DNA of 64,000 bases from Tethya wilhelma (GCA_964030475.1 CAXIPT010000002.1:20850765-20914764), one strand, 5' to 3'. Counted from the stretch's first letter, positions 1 to 12,590 are shown. Notes: a model not told the origin generated them from the letters alone. Translations and numbers: made by a program.

Positions 1-7
1 TGCTTAG

Positions 8-441
8 GATGAAGGCATTATCCAGACAGAGTTGGTGCAGAGAGGGCCACTCTCCATAGCCATCAATGCTGCTCTGTTACAGTTCTACCACAGTGGTGTG
101 TGGGACCCCCTGCTGGGGTGCAACTCCAACGACCTGGACCACGGTAAGAGGTTTATAGCTACTGTTTATGATAATGATTGCTCAGAGTGGTGTCCTGTTC
201 TAGCTGTGCTGCTGGTTGGCTATGGGACACAAAAAGAACTGTTTGAGAAGAAACCATATTGGCTGGTGAAGAACAGGTATATAAGAGCAGTATGAGAGCT
301 AGCTACCCGGCCATATACTATGAGTGTTGTTATGTGCTCAGTTGGGGGGAGAAATGGGGAGAGAAGGGCTACTTCAGGATGGTCCGGGGAAAGGGCAAGT
401 GTGGCATTGATCAGCAGGTCACATCAGCTCTACTGGAATAG
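8..441 (+). CDS. CTSF-like: Cathepsin F-like papain-family cysteine protease, C-terminal part
   Basis: This is the 3' end of a lysosomal papain-type (C1A) protease; the 5' part, with the catalytic cysteine, lies before the window. Three exons are readable: about 8-143, 204-276 and 342-441, with GT-AG introns. The joined protein has GPLSIAINA, then QFYHSGVW, then LDHAVLLVGYG carrying the active-site histidine, then PYWLVKNSWG carrying the active-site asparagine, then GYFRMVRGKGKCGI near the C-terminus. The pattern GPLS-AINA...QFY...LDHAVLLVGYG matches cathepsin F more closely than L or B. The histidine codon region and the NSWG motif each span a splice junction, which supports the exon model. 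It converges on the PHD gene, with 154 bp between the stops. Confidence 0.85.
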
Positions 442-595
442 AACAATTATTCTTGTAACTTTATAATAATATTTATTGTCATAAGAATTTGTATTTCGTA
501 ACTTAATTTGGAAGCTAGTAATATAAGGTTGTATATATGTATTGTATATAAAACAGTAAAAGTTGTATCAGTGACTCAATACAACAGGGAGGCAG

Positions 596-1049
596 TCATG
601 AAGAGTCTTGGGCGTGTTTCAAGTGATGGATTGAGAGGCGTTTGACCTTTACACTCTTGGCTACTCTAACTTGTGGCCATCTGTGTCGCAGTTCAATGAT
701 CTTTGGATGGATGAAAGGGGTGTGGTACAATGAACGGGGGATTGACACTGTTAGCGAGGAGTCATCTTGCGCAAGAGAAACCATAAACCGTGGAACAGAC
801 ACACACAAGGAGGGAAGTGATTGGATGAATGAAGGGGCTTCCTCCCTCTCAAGCTCCACCCCCTCATTAGAGTCACCTTGTACCTGGCACACAGCACAGA
901 TACCCTGAGTTCTCTCTCCTGTTGCCATGGTAACATCTGATTGGTGAGAGCAGGGTAGGCAGTCCGCACAGAGATGATGGGTTGCCCTGAGGCAATGGAC
1001 GTGACCCAACCACTGGCCACAACTCTCACACTTGGTCATCCTGTACCTC

Positions 1050-1107
<58 letters not shown>

Positions 1108-2200
1108 AATGGAAGGATGGACTATCCAATGGCCAATGGTGATGCGGGTGGCACTCACCCCAGCTGTGGACTGTGAAACCTCCCATGAGGACACAGGCAA
1201 CACTCAGCACTGCAATACTTGGATTCTTCCAGGTTATCATGGAACTGATCAGTGAACTCCCACTCAGCATCTCTGTAGAGCATCAAGACAGTGATGGTAC
1301 AAGCAGCTCACAAACAGTCATAATTATTGATACTAGAGGTGGCTTGTCAATTAGATCATATACTCCGCCTAGCCAGAGTATATTATCTATGATTAGACTG
1401 CCCTGCTCTACATAAGACTACCTGACAGGAACAGAGATGCCCATCCTCAGCATCTCTTCAAGGTAGCTCTTCTTGCTGTTGCAAACAGGACATCTGAAGA
1501 AGTACTTGCCAGCAGTTCTTGCTTGTTTCTATGGCAACAGTGTGGTCAATGGTAGAATGAGAGGATGAGCTATAAGGCATACCTGGATGCAGTGCCTGTG
1601 GAAAGGAGTGAGGCAGCTCGGACAGAAGAGCCTCTGGAAGTCCTCCCTGGCTTGGATTGGACTGAGACAGACACAGCACTCAGTGAGGGGTCCATGGCTC
1701 CTGGCGATCAGAGCTGACTGGCTGGGATGGTGCTTGGGACAATAAACAGCAAAACAATTGAAATACTGGAAGAGATAGCCAGCAGTTTGAAGGCAAGGAA
1801 CATGGCCGACATTCCTGCAGCTCTTGACAGCACAGCCGACAGTAGCACCTGTCATCTTACAGAGCACACACCTGAGAGGCACGCCACGCCTCACCTCACG
1901 GCGGATGTCTTCAAGGAAGAAGCCTCTGATGGTGCCCTCCTCCTCCTCCTCCCCGTCCCCCTCCTGAGAGAGGCCTGAGGAGAAATACTGGCACATGCGC
2001 GGAAACAGAGATCAGGACACATAGTAGTGTGATTTAATAAATTTTACCAGGCAATTTTCATGAACAGTGATGTCTTGTTTCTCAAAAATCTCTCCTAGTG
2101 CATCACTGTGGACAAGTGAACGGCGACAGAGCACACAACGCCTCCTCTCTTCATTCCAGCCCGCCATCTGACACTCTATCTGATATCTCCCACCGCTCAT
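596..2200 (-). CDS. PHF7-like: Extended-PHD finger protein, PHF7/G2E3 type
   Basis: Several minus-strand exons give a Cys/His-rich protein. Exon 1 starts at 2200 and carries CVLCRRSL with a downstream VHENC, the first zinc module. The next exon (about 1980-1590) has LRCVLCKMTGATVGC...GHVPCL...YCPKHHP, an extended PHD, followed by CCVCLSPI...FCPSCLTPFHRHCI, a second PHD. An exon at about 1490-1420 supplies CPVCN...EEMLRMGI. An exon at about 1280-1155 gives DAEWEF...CLCPHGR. The last one (about 1045-596) gives CESCGQWLGHVHCL...CADC. This order is that of PHF7 and G2E3, chromatin readers and ubiquitin ligases. The protein stops soon after the last PHD, so there is no HECT domain and PHF7 is the closer model. 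A long (GA)n at 1051-1105 is the CT tract in front of the last acceptor on the coding strand. Confidence 0.8.
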
Positions 2201-2264
2201 CCATCACCCACCATAGCGAATATAAATATCCAATTAGAGCGCAACTACTAGGGACACATGGTGC

Positions 2265-2640
2265 AAATCCTCGCTCAGCGTGCGCGCTTTTTTTTGTTTT
2301 AGAACAAAGTCAAGGGTCGTCAATTTTGAAAACGCAGTTCAGCTCATTTTGGGCTTGCGCCCAGAAAGCCAGCTAGAAGCAGAAATCTGACTTATAAAGC
2401 AAAGCTCTAAGAGTTTTACATCCATAGCAAGCCTAAGAGTTTTACATCCATAGCAAGCCTACACTAGCAGTTATTTAAAGCGAAATCAAAGTGAAGAGAA
2501 GTTAGAACTCAGTCTTGGGTCGTCAATTTTGAAAACTAAAATCAGGTGATTTGTGCTGCACTAGCACTGGCGAGCGCGACCAGGAAACCAACTGAACTGA
2601 ACTTCTCTTGAAGCATTAGAGTCAAGAAGCCTAACATCTA
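2265..2640 (+). repeat. Dispersed repeat, copy A
   Basis: This stretch aligns by eye with 6008-6400 in the same orientation. Shared landmarks in order are CTCAGCGTGCGCGC/CAGCGTGCACGC, a T-rich run, GGGTCGTCAATTTTGAAAAC, TTCATTTTGGGC, CCAGCTAGAAGCA, TTGACTTATAAAGC, and a second TTGGGTCGTCAATTT module. The two GGGTCGTCAATTT modules inside each copy suggest an old internal duplication. Copy A also has a 26-bp tandem duplication at about 2408-2460 (units begin AAGAGTTTTACATCC). There is no coding potential. The family is unknown. Confidence 0.7.
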
Positions 2641-4032
2641 ATTTTGCTGTGGCATAGAAATAGTTGCAGTCACTAGAAAGCTTAATAACCTTCCTTGACT
2701 GAGATATGACATATATACTAGTCATAATATACCACAGTTATAGGGAAAAAAAAAAAAAAAAGTTAAGCGGGGATTTCTAGTACGAGCCTTGACCTTGTCA
2801 TTACGACTGTGCTAGCGCTGCACGATCAAGGGCTTACACGTACCTTCCATCCTTTATCCCACCTACCCCGTACACTACATGCCAGTCACTAAGACGCTAT
2901 GACTGACATAGGTTCTGCGAGTAGGTGGGGGCTTAACTATATGCACAACTGAGTGCAAGTATGCAGTTAGCGAGGCATATATTTCAGGGGAGACTCACCA
3001 CGGCCCCCAGACCATGTATGTGATGAACCTTAGGCAGTATTTGACTCCTGCCATAGCCCCGCTACACTAACACACTTACTATGTATAGTAACGGGTCCTT
3101 ATTTATAGTGCTGGTTCACGGACAGTAAATGTTAGTTGGGTTTAGGTTAATGAGATTCATTGAAGACGGAAGACATGACGCTAAATGGAATGCAGTTAAT
3201 TGAATTAAATAAGTGACGTAATCCTACGCGGAAATGGAATGTAATTAATACCGCACCGTAAAATGTAATATTGTGAAAACAGCTTCTCCAGGCTTCTACA
3301 AAAGGCCTAGCCTATACTAACTATAGAATAATGGCTTAGCTACCAAGAAATCAGCTATCCAAGTTTATTCTTTTAGCTAGAGAAGCTAAAAAGCCTTTGC
3401 CTCATACCCAGGCTCCTCCTAAGCCGGCATAGTTAATTCCCCTCACTCATGCACTGGAATTGGAAATGTGCCCATTTGCGGATAGACGGAAGTGCTACTA
3501 TTTGTGATACATATGTTGCTTTATAATCAGTGGTGTAGCCAGTGGGGGCTCAGGGTGCTTGAGCACCTCCTTTGCTGCTGACCGAAAGCTGAGTGAAGTG
3601 GGTTTTATTTAGATTTTATTTTTATATCTATCTCAGACAGAGAGACTCTTCTGCTGGCCAGTGATCCCAAGACTTAAGATTTTTGTAAAAATGTTGTGCT
3701 TAATTTGTACATTGCAATAAGCACTATTTAAGTTAGCTGCAAGGTAATATACTGTATATGATATTTTTTCTTCTTTTCATACATTAATATTGTTTACAAA
3801 ATAATAAGTTTTGTTGCAATAATAATCCAAGACTTGAGAAGGTGACCATTCTTCCAGACAAGACTTGAATAGAATGATTCCAAGGATACAAGTTCATACA
3901 ACCTTGCTATCAGAGAAAGTATGATTTTAGCCTAGAGTCTCACCCTGAGACCACACTATATACCGCAGCACAATCAGGAAGACATAAATAAGCAAACTTA
4001 AATGATGTATTCAGGTTTGAGTTGGATGTACA
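2641..4032. other. Gene-free stretch with one possible transposon end
   Basis: I see no recognisable exon, RNA gene or long open frame here. The sequence GTGGTGTAGCCAGTGGGGG at about 3531 looks like a transposon end of a type common in marine invertebrates, but no partner terminus is visible. A 17-base A run sits near 2745-2761. Confidence 0.5.
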
Positions 4033-4037
4033 CAGTA

Positions 4038-4115
4038 CAGTGGAACCTCTTTATAACGGACACTTTGGTGCAAGGGACTTTGTCCTTTATAAAGAGGTGT
4101 CCTTTATTGAGTCAT
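4038..4115 (+). mobile_element. Possible pogo/Tigger-like MITE end
   Basis: CAGTGGAACCTCTTTATAAC, followed by GGACAC, resembles the termini of pogo/Tigger-type Tc1-mariner elements. The facing copy CCTTTATAAAGAGG about 45 bp downstream forms a hairpin with it. The opposite terminus and the target-site duplication are not clear, so the limits are approximate. Confidence 0.4.
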
Positions 4116-4164
4116 TTGTCATTGATCATCATTGAGTCAAATCATTTCATGATTTCATCATGAT

Positions 4165-5180
4165 AATAATAATCATGGTTTTAGGTTCAACTTCAGTGGG
4201 TTCCATCACGGCAGTGGCGGCCACGGAACAATTAACTGTGCAGATTGGAAAAGTCCTAGCTAAGCTGGAACCCTCCTTTCAACTTAAAAATACCAGAAGT
4301 AACTCAAAATCTGACTGAATATTAGTCTTTTGTGAAATATAGAGCTTCTGTCTCTTTCTTGCCGTTTTTTTCTTCCATTCACGCTTTTTCTGGCGAATTT
4401 TAGCTGCACACGCACCAAAGGGGCGGGGCTATAAGACCAGAAGTGGGCGTGGCTATACGCAAAAATTTCCGCGCGCTTTGCGCGCATTGATCAGAACCCC
4501 CCTATTGAATTTCCTAGATCCGCCACTGCACGGTACGATGATTTTAGGTTCTTGGGTTTCATGGTATTATGATGGTTTTAGGTTCTTGGGTTTTCATCAT
4601 GGTATGATGGCTTTAGGTTCTTGAGTTCCATCACGGTATGATGGTTTTAGGTTCTTGGGTTTTCATCATGGTGTGATGGTTTTAGGTTCTTGGGTTCCAT
4701 CACGGTATGATGGTTTTAGGTTCTTGGGTTTTCATCATGGTATGATGGCTTTAGGTTCTTGGGTTCCATCACGGTATGATGGTGACATGGTGTGATGGCT
4801 TTAGGTTCTTGGATTTCATCATGGTATGATCATGATGGTTTTAGGTTCTTGGGTTCCATCACGGTATGATGGTTTTAGGTTCTTGGGTTCCATCATGGTA
4901 TGATGGTTTTTAATAGGTTCTTGGGTTCTATCATGGTATGATGGTTTTAGGTTCTTGGATTTTCATCATGGTATGATGGCTTTAGGTTCTTGGGTTCCAT
5001 CATGGTATGATGGTTTTAGGTTCTTGGGTTCCATCATGATAACAGTGATGGTTTTAGGTTCTTGGGTTCTATCATGGTATGATGGTTTTAGGTTCTTGGA
5101 TTTTCATCACAATAATTATGATGGCTTTTGGTTCTTGGGTTCCATCATGGTATGATGGTTTTACGTTCCATCAATGTATA
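4165..5180. repeat. 34-36 bp minisatellite
   Basis: The unit is about 34 bp and reads TATGATGGTTTTAGG, then TTCTTGGGTTCCATCATGG. Close to twenty units are present. Variants carry TTTTCATCATGG or CATCACGG, and some units are truncated. The first unit, near 4170-4211, is separated from the rest by an inserted 317-bp element (4212-4528). Open frames in this stretch are repeat translations and are not genes. Confidence 0.92.
4212..4528. mobile_element. 317-bp MITE with CAGTGGCGG termini, inserted in the minisatellite
   Basis: The element starts CAGTGGCGG and ends with its reverse complement CCGCCACTG. The flanks are a direct repeat, CACGG at 4207-4211 and CACGG at 4529-4533. Removing the element and one CACGG restores a normal minisatellite unit (TTCCATCACGGTACGATG), which is strong evidence for insertion. 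The right end, CCTAGATCCGCCACTG, is of a type common in marine-invertebrate DNA transposons. It has no open frame and is non-autonomous. Confidence 0.8.
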
Positions 5181-6007
5181 AATCCCTTAGAAGGCACAAA
5201 ACAGGTGGCTTTAATTTTAACTTGACAATGCAACCTGAGCGAAAATGCTATAGTTTTCCATTAAAATCATATGTTGCAACATACTAGTATAGACAAACTG
5301 TAGAGTTTGTTTATGATTCTCTAGAACCGTGACATTTTGGAGACTGATTGTTATCCCTGGCATAAAGACTACTAAGTGTTGGCTACACAACACCAAAACG
5401 GCATTTTTACATAAATAATCATAATTACAATTTCAGCACTATAACCACTATTTAAAACTGAACTACAACCAATATATGATTACAAAATAGCGTTAATCTT
5501 ACCTTGAAACAAATGCAAACAGTTGCAAACCACTCACTCTGGATCTGTAGGTTCAGTGCATGCAGGCAGCTGCTGGTGTGGGGAATAATTTTCTATGAAT
5601 TTGCACTGTCTTAACATCATACAGACCATTTTGAATTAATAATACCCCCACAATTAAGACATACATTGACATGATTTGACGTGATTATGGGATTAAGAGT
5701 ACAGGTTTCAACATATCATAATAATTATTGATAGATTTTATAATCATGACAGTGTGCATATAAACTAACTATTAATCATTATTAACTATTTTCTGATTTT
5801 ATTAACTATTTTTACTATTAATTATCTACTTAATTTGTTGTATGTATATGTTGTTGTTTCTGCTCCTCTAAATGGAGTGTACATTATTAATATTATTGCC
5901 AAGCGTACGCGAGGCTGATTTGTATCTGGTTGGGCATTATTTATGATTACTTTTTGCATCCGATTACTCTTATTATGATTACTTTTTGCGATTACAAGTT
6001 ACACACA
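5181..6007. other. AT-rich gene-free stretch
   Basis: No exon, RNA gene or repeat unit is recognisable. The sequence is AT-rich with runs of TATTAACTATT-like low-complexity DNA near 5760-5830. It separates the minisatellite from dispersed repeat copy B. Confidence 0.5.
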
Positions 6008-6400
6008 TGGTGCTCAGCGCAGCGTGCACGCCTTTTTCTTTATCTGTTGCATGCTTTGTTTTCACAGTAACAAAGTTTTCAGTAGTAACAAAGTCAGGGT
6101 CGTCAGTTTCGAAAACACAATTCAGTTCATTTTGGGCTAGCGTCTAGAAAACCAGCTAGAAGCAAAAATTTGACTTATAAAGCTGACTTGAACAGTTTTA
6201 CATTCATAGTTAGTGCATGCACGAAGTTATTCAGCGTAGATTTGAAGCAAATCGAAGTTTCTAGGTTGTCTTGGGTCGTCAATTTCAAAAACTAAATTTA
6301 GGGAAATCGTGCTGGCTAGAAAACGAGCTAGAAGCAGAAATTTGATTCATACAGAGAACGTAGACAGTCCTAACGTACCTTCGAGGCAAGTGAGCACATG
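6008..6400 (+). repeat. Dispersed repeat, copy B
   Basis: This is the diverged second copy of the repeat at 2265-2640, in the same orientation. It contains two GGGTCGTCA(G/A)TTTC modules, TTCATTTTGGGC and two GAGCTAGAAGCA/CCAGCTAGAAGCA blocks. The spacing between landmarks is similar and divergence is visibly high, so the copies are old. No coding potential is seen. Confidence 0.7.
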
Positions 6401-6587
6401 AAGTTATTCCGTCTGAACTTGAAGCTAGAGCGACTTTTCAAATCTTGCCCAAACATTCAACCTGGTATAGCCTCGCTTCGCTCGGAATTAGATTTGGCGG
6501 GAAATACAAACTTCAAATCAACCATATTATATCTATGAATCAAGAATAAGAGTCAAGTCTAAATGAACATGTGAACAGTCAAAATGA

Positions 6588-9500
6588 TCAGAACAGTTTC
6601 TTGAGTTGTTCCTCCAACTGGGAGATACTGAAATGCTTTGGATCAGCAGCTGCACACATCTTCCTGTAAGCCAACCACACACAATGGTCAATGGTAGCAT
6701 TACTACAGACTAACAGTGGTCCTACTTGAAGAGCTGGGCCATCTGGGAGTTCCTCTCAAGATGGCTGGCCTTCTTGCGAGCCACTGAAATGGTGTCCGAA
6801 GGCAGACCGGCCAGTCGGGCCACGTTGAAGCCATAGCTCTTGGGACATGCCCCTTCAACAAACTTATACAAGAAAGTAATCATCTCCTGACCTTCGACCC
6901 CTTCATTCTCAACTACACAACCCTGTTTCATAATTAACAAGATCACATGATCTCACTAATGAATCACATGATCACAGTAATGAATCACACAACATACCAT
7001 GTGTCCCAGCTGGATGTGCCTGTTGGTGGCCAGCTCCTCCACAAGGCTGTGGTAGTGGGTGGAGAAGAGCACCCTGCAACGGAGGCCTTCCACCAGCTCC
7101 CTGATCACTGCACACGCTATGGCAGTGCCATCATACGTCGCAGTACCACGACCTGCACACACACACACACACAGACACACAGTATGGAGTCAGTAGGAAT
7201 TAACGCCAGCAGTGGGGTTACCTAGCTCATCAAGAAGAACGAGGGAGTGCAGCGTGGCGTGATGAAGGATGGTGGAGGTCTGGGTCAGCTCCACGAAGAA
7301 GGTGCTCTCTCCACTCATGATCCTGTCGGAGGCACCCAGTCTAGTGAAGAGCCTGTCCACTGGACTCATGACACAGCTAGTGGCTGGGACATAGCTCCCC
7401 TAGGAGAACAGAGGCATCATGAAGAGAGCTGCACACAGACCCCTCCCACTCACTCACCAGATGAGCCAAGATGACAAGGAGGCCGGTCTGCCTCATCAGG
7501 GTGGACTTGCCCCCCATATTAGGCCCAGTAATGACAACACACCTGCCCTCATCATCTTCTTTAATGACGACATCATTGGGAATGAACTCGTCCCCTGAGA
7601 AGGTGGTGTGGACACAGGGGTGGCGGGCCGACTGGAGCACCAGAAACGGAGAGACTGAGGCCACCACTGCTGGTCTGCACATCTCACCATCACTGCAGCC
7701 GCTGCACACACCAATGGACCACTCATAACTACTGCCTATATCACTCTACAGACTACACTATATAGAGCTCTGACCTGTATATAGCCAAACTCATGAGGAC
7801 ATCCAGTTGAGCCACACACCTAACAGCTGCCTCCCAAACACTAAAGCTGACAACACACACAGACACACATTGACAATTGTGACAGGTTAGTAGGTGCACT
7901 CACTGTTTGTCAAAAGAATTGAAGAGCAGTCTCATGTTGTCCCTGAGGGCTGTGTCCCTGCGCTCCTCGGCAGCTGTGAGTGTCTCCAGGAGAGCCTTCA
8001 CCTCGTCAGTCCAATACCTGATGGACAGTGATGAGGTGATGCACACACACACAGGGCAGAGTCATACTGTGATATATACTACCTTCTGAAGCCTTTCTTC
8101 TGTGACTTCAGCTCATAGTCATCTGGGGTGTATCTCCTGAGAGCCGACTCTGGCACTTCCAATTGGTACCTGTTTCTGCCACTGCCCCAGTACACAATGC
8201 CCTACACACCATCAAACCACACAATAATATAGTAATGGGCAGGGGTGTCCCCCCACTTCCTCACTTTGCAGGCCAGCCTCTTCCTCTGGCTGCGGAGGTA
8301 CTCCTGCAGCCTCTCCTCTGTGGACGAGATCTCCGCAATGGCCTCGTCGTAGCTCGGGTTGACTCCTCTACTGGGGACAATCACACCATCCTTCTTAGCT
8401 TGAGATGGATCGAAGGACTGCTTGAAGAATTCCAGCAGGTCTTTCATCTCAGGAAACCTGCCTCCATTCTTAGCAGTTGACACCAGCTCAGTGAGATACT
8501 TGGACTTGAAACTGCTGTGAATGGTTAATGATTAGGCCTTTGCAAATTATGCTAGCATAATTTTGAGCATAATAGGTAAGCATTAAAATCAGAGAATTAT
8601 GCTGGCATAATAGGTGAATTCCTGGCATAATTTGAGCAAAAACATTTAATGTGAATTATAAAGTTGAACACTTTCTTACTATCTATTGTAGGTTACAAGG
8701 GTTAAGGTTTAATTTATCTCTCTGCGTTTATTCTAGATAAATCACCTTATATTATTGCTTAACAATGGTATCTTATCTTAATGACAGTTGTGTCAAATTG
8801 CACTCAAAATTGATCTAGATATCGAATTGGTAGATGTTGCGTATTTTGCATGACAAATTATGGATTTTAACACAAAAACGTTGAGCATAATAGGTAAAAT
8901 TGTGGAGCATAATAGGTGAAATTGTGGAGCATAATAGGTGAAATTGTGAGAATTAGAGCATAGCATAATGGGCAAAAAATTAAGCATAATTTGCAAAGGC
9001 CTATTAATGATACATGCAGCTAACTCCTGGCCAGGCCCCTCCCTGCAGTGTGGCTGTCCATACCTGGTGGTGGCGAGGCTCTGTGTCACCTCCTCGCACA
9101 GTCTGAATCCCTCCAGGACGGAGATGAAGTCACTGATCTTCCTCTGGCTGTACACCACCTCATCGTAGAAGATGGCCCTGCTGTCAGGGTGGTTGCTACT
9201 GGGCAGACCCAGGCCATGGATCCTAGAGGGGGGCAGCTGGCTGGAGACTAGGGAGGGACAATATAGAGGGAACTAACTTTCTAATGAGTCTCTCAAGGTC
9301 AGGGAGGAGCCTGAGTCTCTCCCTGGCCCCGCCCACCACACCACTGTTGGTCATGAGGTCAGTGACGGCATCGAGCCTCTCTTCTATGGCTTCAGGCTGG
9401 CACAGAGGAGCACACACCCACTGGTGGAGCAGACGCCTCCCTGCAATAAATGAGCCATTCAGGTGTAGATAATCAGGATGCAGAGACGAAGGGGCCTCCC

Positions 9501-12500
9501 TACCGAACGGAGTGACTGTGTGATCAATGGTAGCCAAGAGAGTGCCCGCAGTGTTGCCATGGTGATCAAGAACATCAAGATTTATCAGCGTGACATCATC
9601 AAGAACCTAAAAGGGATGGATGCACTCTCTCTCTCACTCACTCTTTCTCCCCACACACACCCACACACACCCACACACACAGACATGACACACACACAGA
9701 GAGAGGTATACCATTCTCTGTCCTCTGATGGTGCTCTCAGGTGGAGGGTGAGTGGAGCTGCTGCTCTTGGAGAGGTCAAGGGGTTCATACCACTGGAGAA
9801 CACAGCCAACACACTCATCACCTTACTAGTAAAACACTCGCAAACAAAATACCTCAAAACTGTTGAGTGTTAGCAGCTGTCGTAGGATGCCACACCTCTC
9901 CAGGTACCAGAGCATGGCTCCAAGGGAGCTGAGGGCGAGCTGGGAGTGGGCATTGGGGGCGAGGCCCAACTGGTCACCTGCAATGAAGTCACATTAGTGG
10001 AGGAGAAGCACACGTACATCACATCACCTTCATCAAGGAGGGCCTTGAGGCAGGCAGGCCACTCCTCTCTCTTCTTGAAGGAGTCGCTGTCTGCGAGGTA
10101 GAGGAGGGTGTCACTGGGAGACCAGAACTGAGACCCTGGAGAGGTTCAACAGCCACCATCATGAACACAGAATGAATNNNNNNNNNNNNNNNNNNNNNNN
10201 NNNNNNNNNNNNNNNNNNNNNNNNNNNNNNNNNNNNNNNNNNNNNNNNNNNNNNNNNNNNNNNNNNNNNNNNNNNNNNNNNNNNNNNNNNNNNNNNNNNN
10301 NNNNNNNNNNNNNNNNNNNNNNNNNNNNNNNNNNNNNNNNNNNNNNNNNNNNNNNNNNNNNNNNNNNNNNNNNNNNNNNNNNNNNNNNNNNNNNNNNNNN
10401 NNNNNNNNNNNNNNNNNNNNNNNNNNNNNNNNNNNNNNNNNNNNNNNNNNNNNNNNNNNNNNNNNNNNNNNNNNNNNNNNNNNNNNNNNNNNNNNNNNNN
10501 NNNNNNNNNNNNNNNNNNNNNNNNNNNNNNNNNNNNNNNNNNNNNNNNNNNNNNNNNNNNNNNNNNNNNNNNNNNNNNNNNNNNNNNNNNNNNNNNNNNN
10601 NNNNNNNNNNNNNNNNNNNNNNNNNNNNNNNNNNNNNNNNNNNNNNNNNNNNNNNNNNNNNNNNNNNNNNNNNNNNNNNNNNNNNNNNNNNNNNNNNNNN
10701 NNNNNNNNNNNNNNNNNNNNNNNNNNNNNNNNNNNNNNNNNNNNNNNNNNGTGCTTGGTTCAGTTGGCTTAGCTGCTTGCACAAGTAAGTAACTCAATTG
10801 ATTGTTTTTATATGCTGCAACTTGTCTCTTGACTGCATACTGCCATGATGCAGCATCATGCAGTATGGCCTGTCTCAGTATGGTTCAGGCTAGCTGAATA
10901 TCTGCTTTCGAGCAGTATAACTAAGCATTCTGTTCAAAGTTTTACCACTGGTTCAATGGATTTTCTAAACTGAGTTTTCCTTACTGAGATCATTGTACTA
11001 TCGGCTAGCTGAGACCACTGCGGATCATGATTGATCATCAGTGCTAGGCCGCTGACACAGATCAGGCATACTGAGCTGGGACTTGTTGTATAAGTCTCAG
11101 TACTAATGGTCTTTTGTACACATGCGTGTTTATTAATGCATGCTAGTTGGCCTGCTGCTTCATCACAGAGATGTGGTGGTGGCTGTACGGACAGTGTCAC
11201 TGTGTGCCTATAGGTGATTATTTTCTAATGCATTGACTCATAGTACTCATACATGTAGCTATAATACACTCTTTTACACAGCATAATATGCATACAAGTG
11301 CACTAGCTAGTTGTCAATGAGTGTGCCGAGGCTTGTGCACCATCGGTGCTTTCTTTCATTCTGTGTTCATGATGGTGGCTGTTGAACCTCTCCAGGGTCT
11401 CAGTTCTGGTCTCCCAGTGACACCCTCCTCTACCTCGCAGACAGCGACTCCTTCAAGAAGAGAGAGGAGTGGCCTGCCTGCCTCAAGGCCCTCCTTGATG
11501 AAGGTGATGTGATGTACGTGTGCTTCTCCTCCACTAATGTGACTTCATTGCAGGTGACCAGTTGGGCCTCGCCCCCAATGCCCACTCCCAGCTCGCCCTC
11601 AGCTCCCTTGGAGCCATGCTCTGGTACCTGGAGAGGTGTGGCATCCTACGACAGCTGCTAACACTCAACAGTTTTGAGGTATTTTGTTTGCGAGTGTTTT
11701 ACTAGTAAGGTGATGAGTGTGTTGGCTGTGTTCTCCAGTGGTATGAACCCCTTGACCTCTCCAAGAGCAGCAGCTCCACTCACCCTCCACCCTATAGCAC
11801 CATCAGAGGACAGAGAATGGTACCTCTCTCTCTCTGTGTGTGTCATGTCTGTGTGTGTGGGTGTGGGTGGGTGTGTGTGGGGAGAAAGAGTGAGTGAGAG
11901 AGAGAGAGTGCATCCATCCCTTTTAGGTTCTTGATGATGTCACGCTGATAAATCTTGATGTTCTTGATCACCATGGCAACACTGCGGGCACTCTCTTGGC
12001 TACCATTGATCACACAGTCACTCCGTTCGGTAGGGAGGCCCCTTCGTCTCTGCATCCTGATTATCTATACCTGAATGGCTCATTTATTGCAGGGAGGCGT
12101 CTGCTCCACCAGTGGGTGTGTGCTCCTCTGTGCCAGCCTGAAGCCATAGAAGAGAGGCTCGATGCCGTCACTGACCTCATGACCAACAGTGGTGTGGTGG
12201 GCGGGGCCAGGGAGAGACTCAGGCTCCTCCCTGACCTTGAGAGACTCATTAGAAAGTTAGTTCCCTCTATATTGTCCCTCCCTAGTCTCCAGCCAGCTGC
12301 CCCCCTCTAGGATCCATGGCCTGGGTCTGCCCAGTAGCAACCACCCTGACAGCAGGGCCATCTTCTACGATGAGGTGGTGTACAGCCAGAGGAAGATCAG
12401 TGACTTCATCTCCGTCCTGGAGGGATTCAGACTGTGCGAGGAGGTGACACAGAGCCTCGCCACCACCAGGTATGGACAGCCACACTGCAGGGAGGGGCCT

Positions 12501-12552
12501 GGCCAGGAGTTAGCTGCATGTATCATTAATAGGCCATTGCAAATTATGCTTN

Positions 12553-12590
<38 letters not shown>

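Noticed and set aside
2641..3530. tRNA, 5S rRNA or snRNA genes in the gene desert
   Set aside because: I looked for B-box (GGTTCGAATCC) and other conserved cores and found none.
4955..5155. Open frame reading MALGSWVPSWYDGFRFLGS-like repeats
   Set aside because: It is the translation of the 34-bp minisatellite; there is no start context, homology or codon constraint.
4147..5180. Possible CRISPR-like array
   Set aside because: The units are contiguous without unique spacers and the genome is eukaryotic, so it is a minisatellite.
10146..10797. Open frames spanning the 573-n gap
   Set aside because: They consist almost entirely of unknown residues and carry no information.
11674..12310. Plus-strand MSH6-like gene
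   Set aside because: It is an inverted copy of exons present at 9.0-10.2 kb, has no start or end, and abuts a gap and a single n.
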